Assembly: GCA_030849185.1 (NCBI GenBank)
Contig: CP102980.1
Location: forward strand, 62,001 to 126,000
DNA from: Candidatus Psyllophila symbiotica
GTDB taxonomy: Bacteria; Pseudomonadota; Gammaproteobacteria; Enterobacterales; Enterobacteriaceae_A
DNA length: 64,000 bases
Direction: 5' to 3'
The translations under genes and the position numbers were made by a program. The notes below the pieces were generated by a model that did no database searches, was not told the origin of the DNA, and saw only the letters and a list, made by a program, of their open reading frames with translations. Of the stretch, positions 20,264 through 29,429 are shown in pieces; the first letter of the stretch is position 1; each line of letters opens with the position of its first letter.

Positions 20264-21532
20264 ATGATTAATAAAAATTTATTAAAATATAATTATTTAA
20301 TACAAACAAAAAAAAAACTAAATTTTAAAAATTTTATTTTAAATATAGAATTTTTAATTTTTAAAAAAAAATATAAAAAAATATTACAATTAAAAATAGA
20401 AAAAATACGAAAAATCAAAAAACATAATAATAATATTAAAAACAAACAATATATTAAAAATTTATTTATTAAAAAAAAATTATTAAAACAAATTAAAATT
20501 AAAAAAAAATTTTTAGAAAACTGTAAAATAAATTTAACACAATATTTATCAATTATACCAAATTTACCTGATAAATCTATTTTAAAAAAAAAAAATTTAA
20601 ACAACCAAATAATTAAAATATGGGGAAAAATTAGAAAAAAAAAATATCAAATATATAATCATATTAAAATAGGTGAAAAATTAAATGGTTTAGATTTTAA
20701 AACATCAATAAAATTAAGTGGCTCACGTTTTGTAATAATGAAAAATAAAATTGCACAATTACATAGAGCACTTATTCAATTTATGGTAGATTTACATACT
20801 GAAAAACACGGTTATATTGAAGTATATGTTCCATATTTAGTAAATAAAAATTCTTTATATTGTACTGGACAATTACCTAAATTTAGTAAAAATTTATTAC
20901 ATGTTAAATTTTATAACAAATTTAATAAAAATAACAAATATATTTTAATCCCAACCGGAGAAGTACCATTAACTAATTTATTTAATAATAAAATTTTAGA
21001 AGAAAAAAATTTACCTATAAAATTAATAACTCATACACCTTGTTTTAGAGCAGAAAATTCATCATATAGCAAAAAAAACAAAGGATTAATTAGAATGCAT
21101 CAATTTGATAAAGTTGAAATAGTACAAATAACATCAAGTAAAAACTCAATAAAAATTTTAGAAAACATCACAAAACACGCAGAAACAATTTTAAAACTAT
21201 TAAATTTACCATATAGAAAAATTTTGTTGTGTGCAAAAAATTTAGGTTTTAGTTCATCAAAAACTTATGATTTAGAAGTTTGGATGCCTTCACAAAAAAA
21301 ATACTATGAAATTTCATCTTGTTCAAATATGACAGATTTTCAATCAAAACGTATGAATACTAAATATAAATATAAAAATAAAAAATTATATGTACACACA
21401 TTAAATGGTTCTGGTTTAGCTATTAGTAGAACATTAGCAGCAATCTTAGAAAATTATCAAACAAAAGAAGGAAAAATTGAAATACCTAAAGTATTATATT
21501 CATATATGAATGGTTTAAAATATATATATTAA
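20264..21532 (+). CDS. serS: Seryl-tRNA synthetase
   Basis: Charges tRNA-Ser (one substrate lies at 42447) and tRNA-Sec where present. 422 residues (430 in E. coli). The N-terminal coiled-coil arm (about residues 25-105) is retained but almost entirely Lys/Asn/Ile/Leu. The catalytic domain carries LIPTGEVPLTN, motif 2 (CFRAENSSYSKKNKGLIRMHQF), DLEVWMPSQ, and motif 3 GSGLAISRTLAAILENYQ. It ends YMNGLKYIY, like E. coli YMNGLEYIG. No clear Shine-Dalgarno sequence. It converges with fpr, 36 bp between stops. Confidence 0.97.
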   Translation: MINKNLLKYNYLIQTKKKLNFKNFILNIEFLIFKKKYKKILQLKIEKIRKIKKHNNNIKNKQYIKNLFIKKKLLKQIKIKKKFLENCKINLTQYLSIIPNLPDKSILKKKNLNNQIIKIWGKIRKKKYQIYNHIKIGEKLNGLDFKTSIKLSGSRFVIMKNKIAQLHRALIQFMVDLHTEKHGYIEVYVPYLVNKNSLYCTGQLPKFSKNLLHVKFYNKFNKNNKYILIPTGEVPLTNLFNNKILEEKNLPIKLITHTPCFRAENSSYSKKNKGLIRMHQFDKVEIVQITSSKNSIKILENITKHAETILKLLNLPYRKILLCAKNLGFSSSKTYDLEVWMPSQKKYYEISSCSNMTDFQSKRMNTKYKYKNKKLYVHTLNGSGLAISRTLAAILENYQTKEGKIEIPKVLYSYMNGLKYIY

Positions 21533-21568
21533 AATGAATAAATTTAACTTAATAATAACATCAATTTA

Positions 21569-22315
21569 TTACCAATATCTTTCAAAAGTTATGTTTCCTT
21601 TTATATAATGTAAATGTTTCTTCATATTACGTAATTTTATTAATATTTCTTTAGTACTTTTAATCATTAAAGGATTTCCACAAATCATGACATGACTTTT
21701 TCTATAATCTAAACCTAAACCAATAGTTTTTTCCAAAATACCATTATAAATAAGATTATTAATACGTCCTTTTAAAGCTCCATAAATATTTTCCTGACTA
21801 ATAATATTTAAAACTCTTAATTTACCATAATAATTGTCTCTTAAATTTTTAATTACTGAATTATAATTACAATTTTTAATAAATTTATTTGAATGAATTA
21901 AAACTAAATTTTTAAATCTTTCTAAATTTTTGTTTTCACGTAATATTGATAAATACGGTCCTACACCAGTACCCGAACTAAACATCCATAATATTTCACA
22001 ATATGGTATTTCTTTTAATATAAAAAAACCAAAGGATTTTCTAGAAATTAATAATTTTGAATTTATTTTTAAATTAAATAATTCACGACTCAATTTACCA
22101 TGTGATATAAATAAAATATAAAATTCCAAAATTAAATTATTTGAAGCATTAACAAATGAATAAGCACGTTGAATAATTTTTTTTTTTTTAATAATCGCAA
22201 TTTTTGTAAATTGTCCAGATATAAAATTATTAATATAAGCTTTAATAAATATTTTAAATAATTTATTAGAATATTTTTCAATATTTACAACTTTACCAAT
22301 AACCCAATTATCCAT
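21569..22315 (-). CDS. fpr: Flavodoxin/ferredoxin-NADP reductase
   Basis: An FAD enzyme that passes electrons from NADPH to flavodoxin. 248 residues, the E. coli length. FAD-binding RAYSFVNAS near residue 50, NADP-binding GTGVGPYLSIL near 116, HVMICGNPLMI near 208, and the C-terminal ERYW, whose aromatic end stacks on FAD, are all visible. With fldA at 24400 it forms a complete NADPH-Fpr-FldA chain. Known clients in E. coli include BioB and isoprenoid enzymes IspG/IspH; bioB is in this window. Confidence 0.94.
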   Translation of the reverse strand: MDNWVIGKVVNIEKYSNKLFKIFIKAYINNFISGQFTKIAIIKKKKIIQRAYSFVNASNNLILEFYILFISHGKLSRELFNLKINSKLLISRKSFGFFILKEIPYCEILWMFSSGTGVGPYLSILRENKNLERFKNLVLIHSNKFIKNCNYNSVIKNLRDNYYGKLRVLNIISQENIYGALKGRINNLIYNGILEKTIGLGLDYRKSHVMICGNPLMIKSTKEILIKLRNMKKHLHYIKGNITFERYW

Positions 22316-22443
22316 TTAATACCTAAATATTTTAAATTATTTAATTATATAATATTTAATAATTATAAAACTATAAAAATATATTAATTTATAATTTTAA
22401 TAATAATTTATAAATATATTTCAAATAAAATAAAATATAAAAT

Positions 22444-23526
22444 TTACAAAAACGTTTTGAATTTAATAATACCACCACCTAAACAAAATTCACCTAAATA
22501 AAATACAACAAACTGACCTTTAGTTATTGATATAATTGGTTTTTTAAAATTAATAATAACATATTTTGAATCAATAGGTATAATAACACAAATATTACTT
22601 TTTTGTTTATATCGAGTTTTAATAAAACATATTAATGGTTTTAATAAAACTTTATTTATATTCCAATAAATTTTTTTAGTAATTAAATTTTTTGAATTTA
22701 ATAAATAATGTTTTTTATTTTGAACAATAATTATATTATTTTGAATTTTTTCAATAACATACCATGGATTTTTATTTTTATTAATACTCCCAATATTTAA
22801 ACCTTTTCTTTGTCCTATAGTATAATTTATAATACCTTTATGAATACCTACAATTTGACTATTTTTAGTAATTATAAAACCAGGTTTTATATATAAAAAA
22901 GAATTTATAAAAACATTAAAATTTTTTTTCCCTATAAAACAAATTCCTGTTGAATCTTTTTTTTTATAATTAATTAATTTAAGTTTTCTTGCAATATAAC
23001 GTAATTCTATTTTTTTTAAAAAACAAACAGGAAATAAAATTTGGTTTAAATTAGTATTTACATTATGTAAAAAATAACTTTGATCTTTATTTTTGTCAAA
23101 AGAACATAACATATAAAAATGATTTTTAATTTTTTTAATATATGAATAATGCCCAGTAGATATATAATCAGCTTTAAAATTATTAATAGCAAAATTTAAA
23201 AATATTTTAAATTTAATTTCTTTATTACATAAAACATCAGGATTAGGAGTATTTCCAATATTATATTCTTTTAAAAACATAACAAAAACATTTTCCCAAT
23301 ATTCTGAAGAAAAATTAATTTTTTTAAAAATAACATTAAATTTAAAACATACATTTTTTGAATCATATAAATCTTTATAAAAATTACATTTTTTACTATT
23401 TTCTTCCCAATTTTTCATATAAATTGCTAATACTTTATAACCCATTTTTAACAAAACATAAATAGTAACAGAAGAATCAACACCACCTGATATACCAACA
23501 ATTACTTTTTTTTTTCTTAAAACCAT
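22444..23526 (-). CDS. mnmA: tRNA-specific 2-thiouridylase MnmA
   Basis: Adds the 2-thio group to U34 of tRNAs for Lys, Glu and Gln. 360 residues (368 in E. coli). The PP-loop GISGGVDSSV is at about residues 12-21. The catalytic cysteine pair is present: first in NPDVLCNKEIKF (near residue 100) and second in TGICFIGKKNF. TIGQRKGLNIG and the C-terminal barrel segment GQFVVFY are typical. tRNA-Gln(UUG) at 25217 is a likely substrate. The persulfide donor TusE is encoded at 41985. Confidence 0.96.
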   Translation of the reverse strand: MVLRKKKVIVGISGGVDSSVTIYVLLKMGYKVLAIYMKNWEENSKKCNFYKDLYDSKNVCFKFNVIFKKINFSSEYWENVFVMFLKEYNIGNTPNPDVLCNKEIKFKIFLNFAINNFKADYISTGHYSYIKKIKNHFYMLCSFDKNKDQSYFLHNVNTNLNQILFPVCFLKKIELRYIARKLKLINYKKKDSTGICFIGKKNFNVFINSFLYIKPGFIITKNSQIVGIHKGIINYTIGQRKGLNIGSINKNKNPWYVIEKIQNNIIIVQNKKHYLLNSKNLITKKIYWNINKVLLKPLICFIKTRYKQKSNICVIIPIDSKYVIINFKKPIISITKGQFVVFYLGEFCLGGGIIKFKTFL

Positions 23527-23759
23527 AAATATCTTAAAATTAAAAAATTATTTATATATTAATAATATTTTAATAATTATTAAATAAATTATTTATAATT
23601 TAATAATTAATTGTATAAAACAATTTCAATAAAATTTTATTTATATTTATAAAAATAATACATAAAATAATTTATAAATATTAAAAAATTATTTTATCAT
23701 TTTAAAAATAATATCACAAAAACATAAGTTATAAATTAATTATAGAAAAAACGGAAAAT

Positions 23760-24347
23760 ATGAAAATCAAAAAAGTAGCCGAAACCAAACTCCCAACCCC
23801 TTGGGGGGAATTTATAATGATAGGGTTTGAAGAATTAAAAAATGGTAAAGATCATTTAGCTTTAATATTAGGAAATATCAAAAAAAACAATTCTGTATTA
23901 TCTAGAATACATTCTGAATGTTTAACTGGAGATGCATTATTTAGTTTAAGATGTGATTGTGGATTTCAATTAAAATATGCACTTAAAAAAATTAAAAAAG
24001 AAGGTAATGGAATTTTATTATATCATAGACAAGAAGGTAGAAATATTGGTTTATTAAATAAAATAAAAGCATATTCTCTACAAGATAAAGGTTTAGATAC
24101 TGTTGAGGCTAATCATAAATTAGGTTTTGCTGATGACGAAAGAGATTTTTCGTTATGTGCTGATATGTTTAAATTAATTAATGTATTTAAAATTCGTCTT
24201 TTAACAAATAATCCTAAAAAAATAAAGATTTTAACAAAATATGGAATTACAGTTACTGAAAGATTACCTCTAATAACAGGTCTTAATTCTAAAAACAAAA
24301 AATATTTAAATATTAAAAAAAAAAAAATGGGACATTTGTTTACATAA
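23760..24347 (+). CDS. ribA: GTP cyclohydrolase II
   Basis: The first committed step of riboflavin synthesis, opening GTP to the diaminopyrimidine phosphate. 195 residues (196 in E. coli). The zinc cysteines lie in [16 protein letters not shown] (near residues 54, 65 and 67). GTP-binding segments [11 protein letters not shown] and DERDF, and the LLTNNPKKI motif near the end, are intact. GGGGAATTTATAAT within codons 14-20 gives an unusually GC-rich patch for this genome. It is divergent from mnmA and convergent with fldA. It is part of a B-vitamin set with bioA/bioB. Confidence 0.97.
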   Translation: MKIKKVAETKLPTPWGEFIMIGFEELKNGKDHLALILGNIKKNNSVLSRIHSECLTGDALFSLRCDCGFQLKYALKKIKKEGNGILLYHRQEGRNIGLLNKIKAYSLQDKGLDTVEANHKLGFADDERDFSLCADMFKLINVFKIRLLTNNPKKIKILTKYGITVTERLPLITGLNSKNKKYLNIKKKKMGHLFT

Positions 24348-24399
24348 AATTATTTAAAATAATTAAATTCAAAAAATTATATAATTAGTATTTTAAAAA

Positions 24400-24924
24400 T
24401 TAAATATTTATACCATTTAATTTTAAATCATTTTTTAATTTAATTATCCATTTATCAATTCTAACATTAGTTAATTCTGATTGTCTATCTTCATCAATTA
24501 TTAAACCTATAAATTTATTATTATTTAATAAACTTTTAGATTTATCAAAAAAATATCCTGAATTACTCCAATAACCTATTATATTAGCTCCCAATGGGCA
24601 AATAATATCATAAATATATTTCATAGCATCACAAAAATATTCAGAATAATCTTCTTGATCACCACAACCAAATAAAGCTACATATTTTTTAAAAAAATTA
24701 ATTTTTTTAAGGATAGGAAAAAAATTTAACCAATCTGTTTGAGGTTCTCCATAATACCAAGTAGGTATTCCAAATAACAATATATCATAAAATTCTAAAA
24801 TTTTTTTGCTGCCATTAGATATATTATAAATTTTAGAATTTTTATTAATTTTTTTGTGTATAATTTCAGCAACTTTTTTTGTATTTCCTGTATCACTACC
24901 ATAAAAAATACCTATATTATTCAT
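24400..24924 (-). CDS. fldA: Flavodoxin 1
   Basis: An FMN electron carrier, reduced by Fpr. 174 residues (176 in E. coli). The phosphate-binding loop [11 protein letters not shown] is at residues 9-19, the isoalloxazine-stacking loop [12 protein letters not shown] near 54, and [15 protein letters not shown] near 97. It provides electrons to radical-SAM enzymes such as BioB. The AAGGA before its ATG is good (plus-strand TTCCTT near 24932). It converges with ribA, with no evident terminator between. Confidence 0.96.
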   Translation of the reverse strand: MNNIGIFYGSDTGNTKKVAEIIHKKINKNSKIYNISNGSKKILEFYDILLFGIPTWYYGEPQTDWLNFFPILKKINFFKKYVALFGCGDQEDYSEYFCDAMKYIYDIICPLGANIIGYWSNSGYFFDKSKSLLNNNKFIGLIIDEDRQSELTNVRIDKWIIKLKNDLKLNGINI

Positions 24925-24998
24925 TAATATTCCTTACAAATTATTTAATTAATAAATTTAATTATATTCTAAAATATATCAAAATAAAAATTATAAAC

Positions 24999-25027
24999 TT
25001 GATTATTAATAATTATTATAATATAAT
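24999..25027 (+). promoter_or_regulatory. Candidate sigma-70 promoter of the Met-Leu-Gln tRNA cluster
   Basis: TTGATT at 24999-25004, a 17-nt spacer and a perfect TATAAT at 25022-25027 lie 19 bp upstream of the tRNA-Met 5' end, the spacing expected for a short tRNA leader. A consensus -10 is common by chance in such AT-rich DNA, so the joint spacing is the main support. Confidence 0.5.
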
Positions 25028-25046
25028 AATTTTAAAAATATTTCAT

Positions 25047-25119
25047 AGCTACGTAGCTCAGGGGTTAGAGCACATTACTCATAATGATGGGGTCACAGGT
25101 TCAAATCCTGTCGTAGCTA
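25047..25119 (+). tRNA. Elongator tRNA-Met (anticodon CAU)
   Basis: AGCTACG pairs with CGTAGCT, the anticodon stem-loop ATTACTCATAATGAT carries CAU, and the T-arm ACAGGTTCAAATCCTGT is complete. It matches E. coli elongator tRNA-Met (metT) much better than initiator or Ile2 tRNA. Discriminator A; no encoded CCA. It is first of three tRNA genes in the order Met-Leu-Gln, as in the enterobacterial metT-leuW-glnU operon. Confidence 0.93.
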
Positions 25120-25126
25120 TTTAAAT

Positions 25127-25211
25127 GCGGGAGTGGCGAAAATTGGTAGACGCACCAGATTTAGGATCTGACACTATATTTAGTATACGAGTTCAAATCT
25201 CGTCTCCCGTA
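25127..25211 (+). tRNA. tRNA-Leu (anticodon UAG)
   Basis: GCGGGAG pairs with CTCCCGT (terminal G-U), the anticodon loop ATTTAGGAT carries UAG, and a class II variable arm (ACACTATATTTAGTATAC region) precedes GAGTTCAAATCTC. It matches E. coli leuW. Discriminator A at 25211; no encoded CCA. It lies 7 bp after tRNA-Met in one transcript. Confidence 0.95.
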
Positions 25212-25216
25212 TACAA

Positions 25217-25288
25217 TGAGGTATAGCCAAGTGGTTAAGGCACCGGTTTTTGATACCGGCATCCCTGGTTCAAATCCAGGTACCTCAG
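25217..25288 (+). tRNA. tRNA-Gln (anticodon UUG)
   Basis: TGAGGTA pairs with TACCTCA, the anticodon loop TTTTTGAT carries UUG, and the T-arm CTGGTTCAAATCCAG is intact. It closely resembles E. coli glnU. Discriminator G at 25288; no encoded CCA. U34 of this tRNA is a canonical target of MnmA, whose gene is 1.7 kb upstream. Confidence 0.95.
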
Positions 25289-25328
25289 AAAATATTTAAA
25301 ACAATTTTAAAAAAATTAAATTTATAAT

Positions 25329-26654
25329 TTATTTCAAATATGGATTATTATTTTCTTTAAATTTTAAAAAAATTTGAGTACCTAAAATATTAAAAGATTT
25401 TTTAAAATAATTAATTAAATATTTTTTATATAAATTTGAAATATTTTTAACTTTATTACCGTGTATAATAATGGTAAATGGATCATGACCACCTAGATGT
25501 GCATATTTTAATTTTATAAATCGCCCTTTAAATAACGGAGGTTGATGTTTAATAATTGCATCATTCATAATTTTATTTAACAAAGATGTACTTATTTTTT
25601 TTTTAGAAGAGTAATAAGTATATTCTATTGATTTAAATAAATTATTTATCCCTATACCATGCAAACCAGAAATAAATTTTATAAAAATATTTTTAATAAA
25701 TTTTAAACGATTTTTAATAACATTTTTAATTTTAATATAATTAAATTTACTAATTTTATCTAATTTATTAAATACTATAACCAAAGAACGACTATTTTTA
25801 ATTATAAAATTTATTAATAATAGATCTTGGTTAGATATACTATAATTAATATCAATTAAAAATAATATTATATCAGATTTTTTAATTATTTTTAAAATTT
25901 TAGTTAAATTGTAAATATCATTTTTAATATTTAAAATACCAGGAGTATCTATAATAATATATTTAATATTTTTATAAATAATTGGAATATAAATAAAATC
26001 AACTGTTGTACCAGGTAAATTATGAACAATCATTCTTTCTTCATTTAATATATAATTTATTAAAGTAGATTTTCCAACATTAGATTTACCTATAATAGCA
26101 ATTTTTATAGGATATTTATTTTTAATATTTATATTATTTAAAAACACTTTTTTTTTTTGTGTTTCTAAAAAATGACAAATTTTTTCAAAGAGAAAATTAA
26201 CTCCATATCCATTATAAGCAGAAATAGGATATATTTCTTTAGTCAACCCAAGAGAATAAAAATCCAAATTTATTACTTCATAATTTAATTTATCTATTTT
26301 ATTGGCAACTAAAAATATTTTATATTTATATTCATAAATATATTTATTAAATACTTTATCATTATGTAATAATCCATCATAAGCATTTACTAAAAATAAT
26401 ATAACATGACTATTTTTAATAGATAAAAACGTTTGTGCGGCTACTTTAATTTGAATTTCATTTTTAAAATCATCAATACCACCAGTATCAATAATTAAAA
26501 ATTTTTTATTTTTAATTTTAATATATCCGTAATTACGATCTCTTGTTAAATTTTCAGAATTATTTACTAAAGATTTTTTTTTACATAATAAATAATTAAA
26601 TAAAGTAGATTTACCTACGTTTGATCTCCCAATAATTGTTATAATAAATGTCAT
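25329..26654 (-). CDS. der: GTPase Der (EngA), ribosome assembly
   Basis: A two-G-domain GTPase needed for 50S subunit assembly. 441 residues against 490 in E. coli. The first G domain has GRSNVGKSTLF at residues 8-18, DTGGIDD, and VANKIDKL. The second has GKSNVGKSTLIN near 190, DTPGIL, and VFNKLDKI. The C-terminal KH-like domain contains KIMNDAIIKHQPPLFKGRFIKLKYA. The linker and C-terminal tail are shortened, accounting for the length difference. In E. coli hisS, yfgM, bamB and der run in that order; here hisS is directly upstream. Confidence 0.95.
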   Translation of the reverse strand: MTFIITIIGRSNVGKSTLFNYLLCKKKSLVNNSENLTRDRNYGYIKIKNKKFLIIDTGGIDDFKNEIQIKVAAQTFLSIKNSHVILFLVNAYDGLLHNDKVFNKYIYEYKYKIFLVANKIDKLNYEVINLDFYSLGLTKEIYPISAYNGYGVNFLFEKICHFLETQKKKVFLNNINIKNKYPIKIAIIGKSNVGKSTLINYILNEERMIVHNLPGTTVDFIYIPIIYKNIKYIIIDTPGILNIKNDIYNLTKILKIIKKSDIILFLIDINYSISNQDLLLINFIIKNSRSLVIVFNKLDKISKFNYIKIKNVIKNRLKFIKNIFIKFISGLHGIGINNLFKSIEYTYYSSKKKISTSLLNKIMNDAIIKHQPPLFKGRFIKLKYAHLGGHDPFTIIIHGNKVKNISNLYKKYLINYFKKSFNILGTQIFLKFKENNNPYLK

Positions 26655-26743
26655 ATAACTCCAATTATTTAAAAATTACATATTTATTTAAATAAAAAAA
26701 TATTTTTATTAACTAAATGTGAATAAATATTAATAATTTTAAA

Positions 26744-28036
26744 TTAATTTGAACAAATTTTAAAAAATAATATTTTAAAATATATAACAATTTCATTTTT
26801 AGGTAATATTATTTGTATTTTATTATTTATATTTTTAATAATTAATGACTGATTATATATTTCATTTTTTCCTATTATTAAAGCAATATTTGAAAAAATT
26901 TTATGTGAGTTAATTAATTGTTTTTTTATATTAGAATTATTATAATTTGTAAATATTCTTAATTTTGGTAATTTATCATGAATATATTCAACTAATTTAA
27001 TTATATTAAATTTAATATTAAAAATATTAAATGAAATTATATTAATATCTATTGATAAATTATATTTTAAAATATTTTTAGTACTTTTAATTAATAATAT
27101 TAATCTATCAAGACCAATAGCGCAGCCTATAGCTGGAGTTTTATTTCCCCCTAAATTTTTAACTAATTTATCATATCTTCCACCACCACAAATTGTACTT
27201 TTAAAATTTATATTTTTTGTAACCCATTCAAAAACTGTATAATTATAATAATCTAAACCTCTAACAATTTTTTTATTTATATTATATTTAATACCTATAT
27301 TTTTTAATATTTTACATAATTTATAAAAATGAATTTTACATTTTTTACTTAAATACTTATAAATACAAGGAGCTTTTTTTATTAATTTCTGTATTTTAAT
27401 ATTTTTAGAATCTAATATACGTATTGGATTATTATTTATTTTTTTAATACTTTCAAAATCTAATAAATTAATATTTTTTTTAAAAAAAAGAGTTAAATCG
27501 TTATTATATTTAATTCTAGTTTTAATAGATCCTATTGTATTTATTTCTAATGAAAAATAATTTAATAAATCTAATTTTTTCCATATTCTTGACATTATTA
27601 ATATTAATTCAGCATCTATTTGAGGGCCAATTAAACCAAAAACTTCAATTCCAAATTGATAAAATTGACGATATCTTCCTTTCTGAGGTCTTTCATAACG
27701 AAACATAGGACCAATATACCATAAACGTTGTTCTTTTTGATATAAAAATCCATGTTCTATACCTGATCTAACACAACTAACTGTTGCTTCAGGTCTTAAA
27801 GTTATATTTTCATTATTACGATCATTAAAATTAAACATTTCTTTTTTAATAACATCAGTTTCTTTACCTATTGCATATTTAAATAAATTAGTTTTTTCAA
27901 TAATTGGTAATCTAATTTCACTATATCCATAAGAATTAATTATTTTTTTAATTGAATTTTCAATTTTTTGCCATAAATAAGTATCAATAGGTAAAAAATC
28001 ATTCATACCACGAATAGATTTTAATTTTTTATTCAT
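26744..28036 (-). CDS. hisS: Histidyl-tRNA synthetase
   Basis: Charges tRNA-His. 430 residues (424 in E. coli). Class II features: the N-terminal KSIRGMNDFLP, motif 2 with LWYIGPMFRYERPQKGRYRQF, histidine-binding RGLDYYNYTVFEW, GGGRYDKLV, and motif 3 GCAIGLDRLILLI. The C-terminal anticodon-binding domain (from about residue 335) is very Ile/Asn/Lys-rich. yfgM and bamB, which separate hisS and der in E. coli, are absent, as is ispG on the other side. Confidence 0.97.
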   Translation of the reverse strand: MNKKLKSIRGMNDFLPIDTYLWQKIENSIKKIINSYGYSEIRLPIIEKTNLFKYAIGKETDVIKKEMFNFNDRNNENITLRPEATVSCVRSGIEHGFLYQKEQRLWYIGPMFRYERPQKGRYRQFYQFGIEVFGLIGPQIDAELILIMSRIWKKLDLLNYFSLEINTIGSIKTRIKYNNDLTLFFKKNINLLDFESIKKINNNPIRILDSKNIKIQKLIKKAPCIYKYLSKKCKIHFYKLCKILKNIGIKYNINKKIVRGLDYYNYTVFEWVTKNINFKSTICGGGRYDKLVKNLGGNKTPAIGCAIGLDRLILLIKSTKNILKYNLSIDINIISFNIFNIKFNIIKLVEYIHDKLPKLRIFTNYNNSNIKKQLINSHKIFSNIALIIGKNEIYNQSLIIKNINNKIQIILPKNEIVIYFKILFFKICSN

Positions 28037-28150
28037 ATAATTTTAAAACACCATAAAATTTAAAAATAAATTAATTGTTTTATTTTATATAAAATAATTT
28101 ACATAAATAATTTTAAATTAATTTAAAATAAAATATTACATAATAAAACT

Positions 28151-28227
28151 AAATTAAATTAAATTAAATTAATATCAATATAATTTAATTTAATTTAATT
28201 TAATTTAATTTAATTTAATTTAATTTA
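28151..28227. repeat. Pentanucleotide microsatellite forming an inverted pair
   Basis: Four copies of AAATT (28151-28170) face about nine copies of TAATT/AATTT (28181-28227), separated by AATATCAATA. The two halves are complementary and can fold into a long AT-only hairpin in the spacer between rlmN and hisS, 14 bp from the rlmN stop. Confidence 0.85.
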
Positions 28228-28240
28228 AAATTAGTGATTT

Positions 28241-29338
28241 TTATAATAAAAAATTAGTATTATTAAATATCTCACCTGACAATTGCCCACAAGCAGCATT
28301 AATATCAATACCTCGATTTTTTCTAATTGTAACAATAAAACCAAATTTTAATAATATTTTAGAAAAATTATTTATTCTTTTAATAGAACTACATTTATAT
28401 TTTGATTTTAAAAATTTATTCCATGGTATTAAATTTATTTTACATGATATATTTTTTAAAAGAAAAGCTAACTGGTATGCATATTTATATTTATCATTAA
28501 TTCCATCTAACATAACATATTCAATAGTAACACCATTTTTATTAGCTTTTGAATTTTTAATATATTTTTTAGCTGATTTTAGAATACTTTTAATATTATA
28601 TTTTTTATTAAATGGTATTATAATATTACGTATTTTATCATTAGATGCGTGTAAAGATAAAGCTAATTTAATATCAACAAAATTTTTTAACTTATCCAAA
28701 GCTGGAACTATACCTACAGTAGATAAAGTTATAACACGTTTCGAAAAATTAAAACAATATTTATCTCTCATAATTAATATAGAAGATACAATATTACTAA
28801 AGTTTAATAAAGGTTCACCCATACCCATTATAACAATATTGGTTATAAAATTAATTTTTTTTTTAATAATAAATTTAAAAACATTCCAAATTTGACTAAT
28901 AATTTCTGATGTATATAAATTTCTATTAAAACCTTGTTTACTAGTAAAACAAAAATCACACCCAACAAAACAACCAATTTGCGATGATATACATAAAGTA
29001 AATCTTTTTTTTTCAGGTATATAAATAGTCTCAATTTTTTTTTTATTTATTTCCATAATAAATTTAATTGTTCCATCATATGAGTATTGTATTTTATATA
29101 TATTTAAAGTACGTATAAATATAATTTTTTGGAATTTTTTAAATGTTTTTATATTAATATTTTTAATCAAATTTAAATTATCACTATAAAAACTATATAC
29201 ATATTTTATAATTTGTTTTGCTCTAAAAGATTTTTCGCCTAATAAAATAGAAAGAAAAAAAATTTTTTGATAATTAATACTTAATAAATTAATTTTTTTA
29301 ATAATAATATTAAAACCTATTTTAAATAAAATATTCAA
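28241..29338 (-). CDS. rlmN: Dual-specificity RNA methyltransferase RlmN
   Basis: A radical-SAM enzyme that makes 2-methyladenosine at A2503 of 23S rRNA and A37 of some tRNAs. 365 residues (384 in E. coli; the N-terminus is shorter). The cluster motif C-x3-C-x2-C is in GCFVGCDFC. The upstream LCISSQIGC and the C-terminal AACGQLSGE hold the mechanistic cysteines known from the family. MGMGEPLLNF and TLSTVGIVP are typical. Its nearness to hisS and der reflects the ancestral rlmN-rodZ-ispG-hisS-yfgM-bamB-der order with the intervening genes removed. Confidence 0.96.
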   Translation of the reverse strand: MNILFKIGFNIIIKKINLLSINYQKIFFLSILLGEKSFRAKQIIKYVYSFYSDNLNLIKNINIKTFKKFQKIIFIRTLNIYKIQYSYDGTIKFIMEINKKKIETIYIPEKKRFTLCISSQIGCFVGCDFCFTSKQGFNRNLYTSEIISQIWNVFKFIIKKKINFITNIVIMGMGEPLLNFSNIVSSILIMRDKYCFNFSKRVITLSTVGIVPALDKLKNFVDIKLALSLHASNDKIRNIIIPFNKKYNIKSILKSAKKYIKNSKANKNGVTIEYVMLDGINDKYKYAYQLAFLLKNISCKINLIPWNKFLKSKYKCSSIKRINNFSKILLKFGFIVTIRKNRGIDINAACGQLSGEIFNNTNFLL

Positions 29339-29429
29339 ATTTAAAATTATTTAAAAATTAAAAAATTAAAAACAAATTAAAATTGATTAATAATTAATTT
29401 TAAAAATATTTATTTAACGGAGTCTATTT

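Noticed and set aside
25047-25119. Initiator tRNA-fMet
   Set aside because: The acceptor begins with a paired A-U, the anticodon stem lacks the three consecutive G-C pairs of initiators, and the sequence follows elongator metT.
24879-25124. 81-codon plus-strand frame
   Set aside because: It runs through tRNA-Met and overlaps the fldA start; its tail is simply the translated tRNA.
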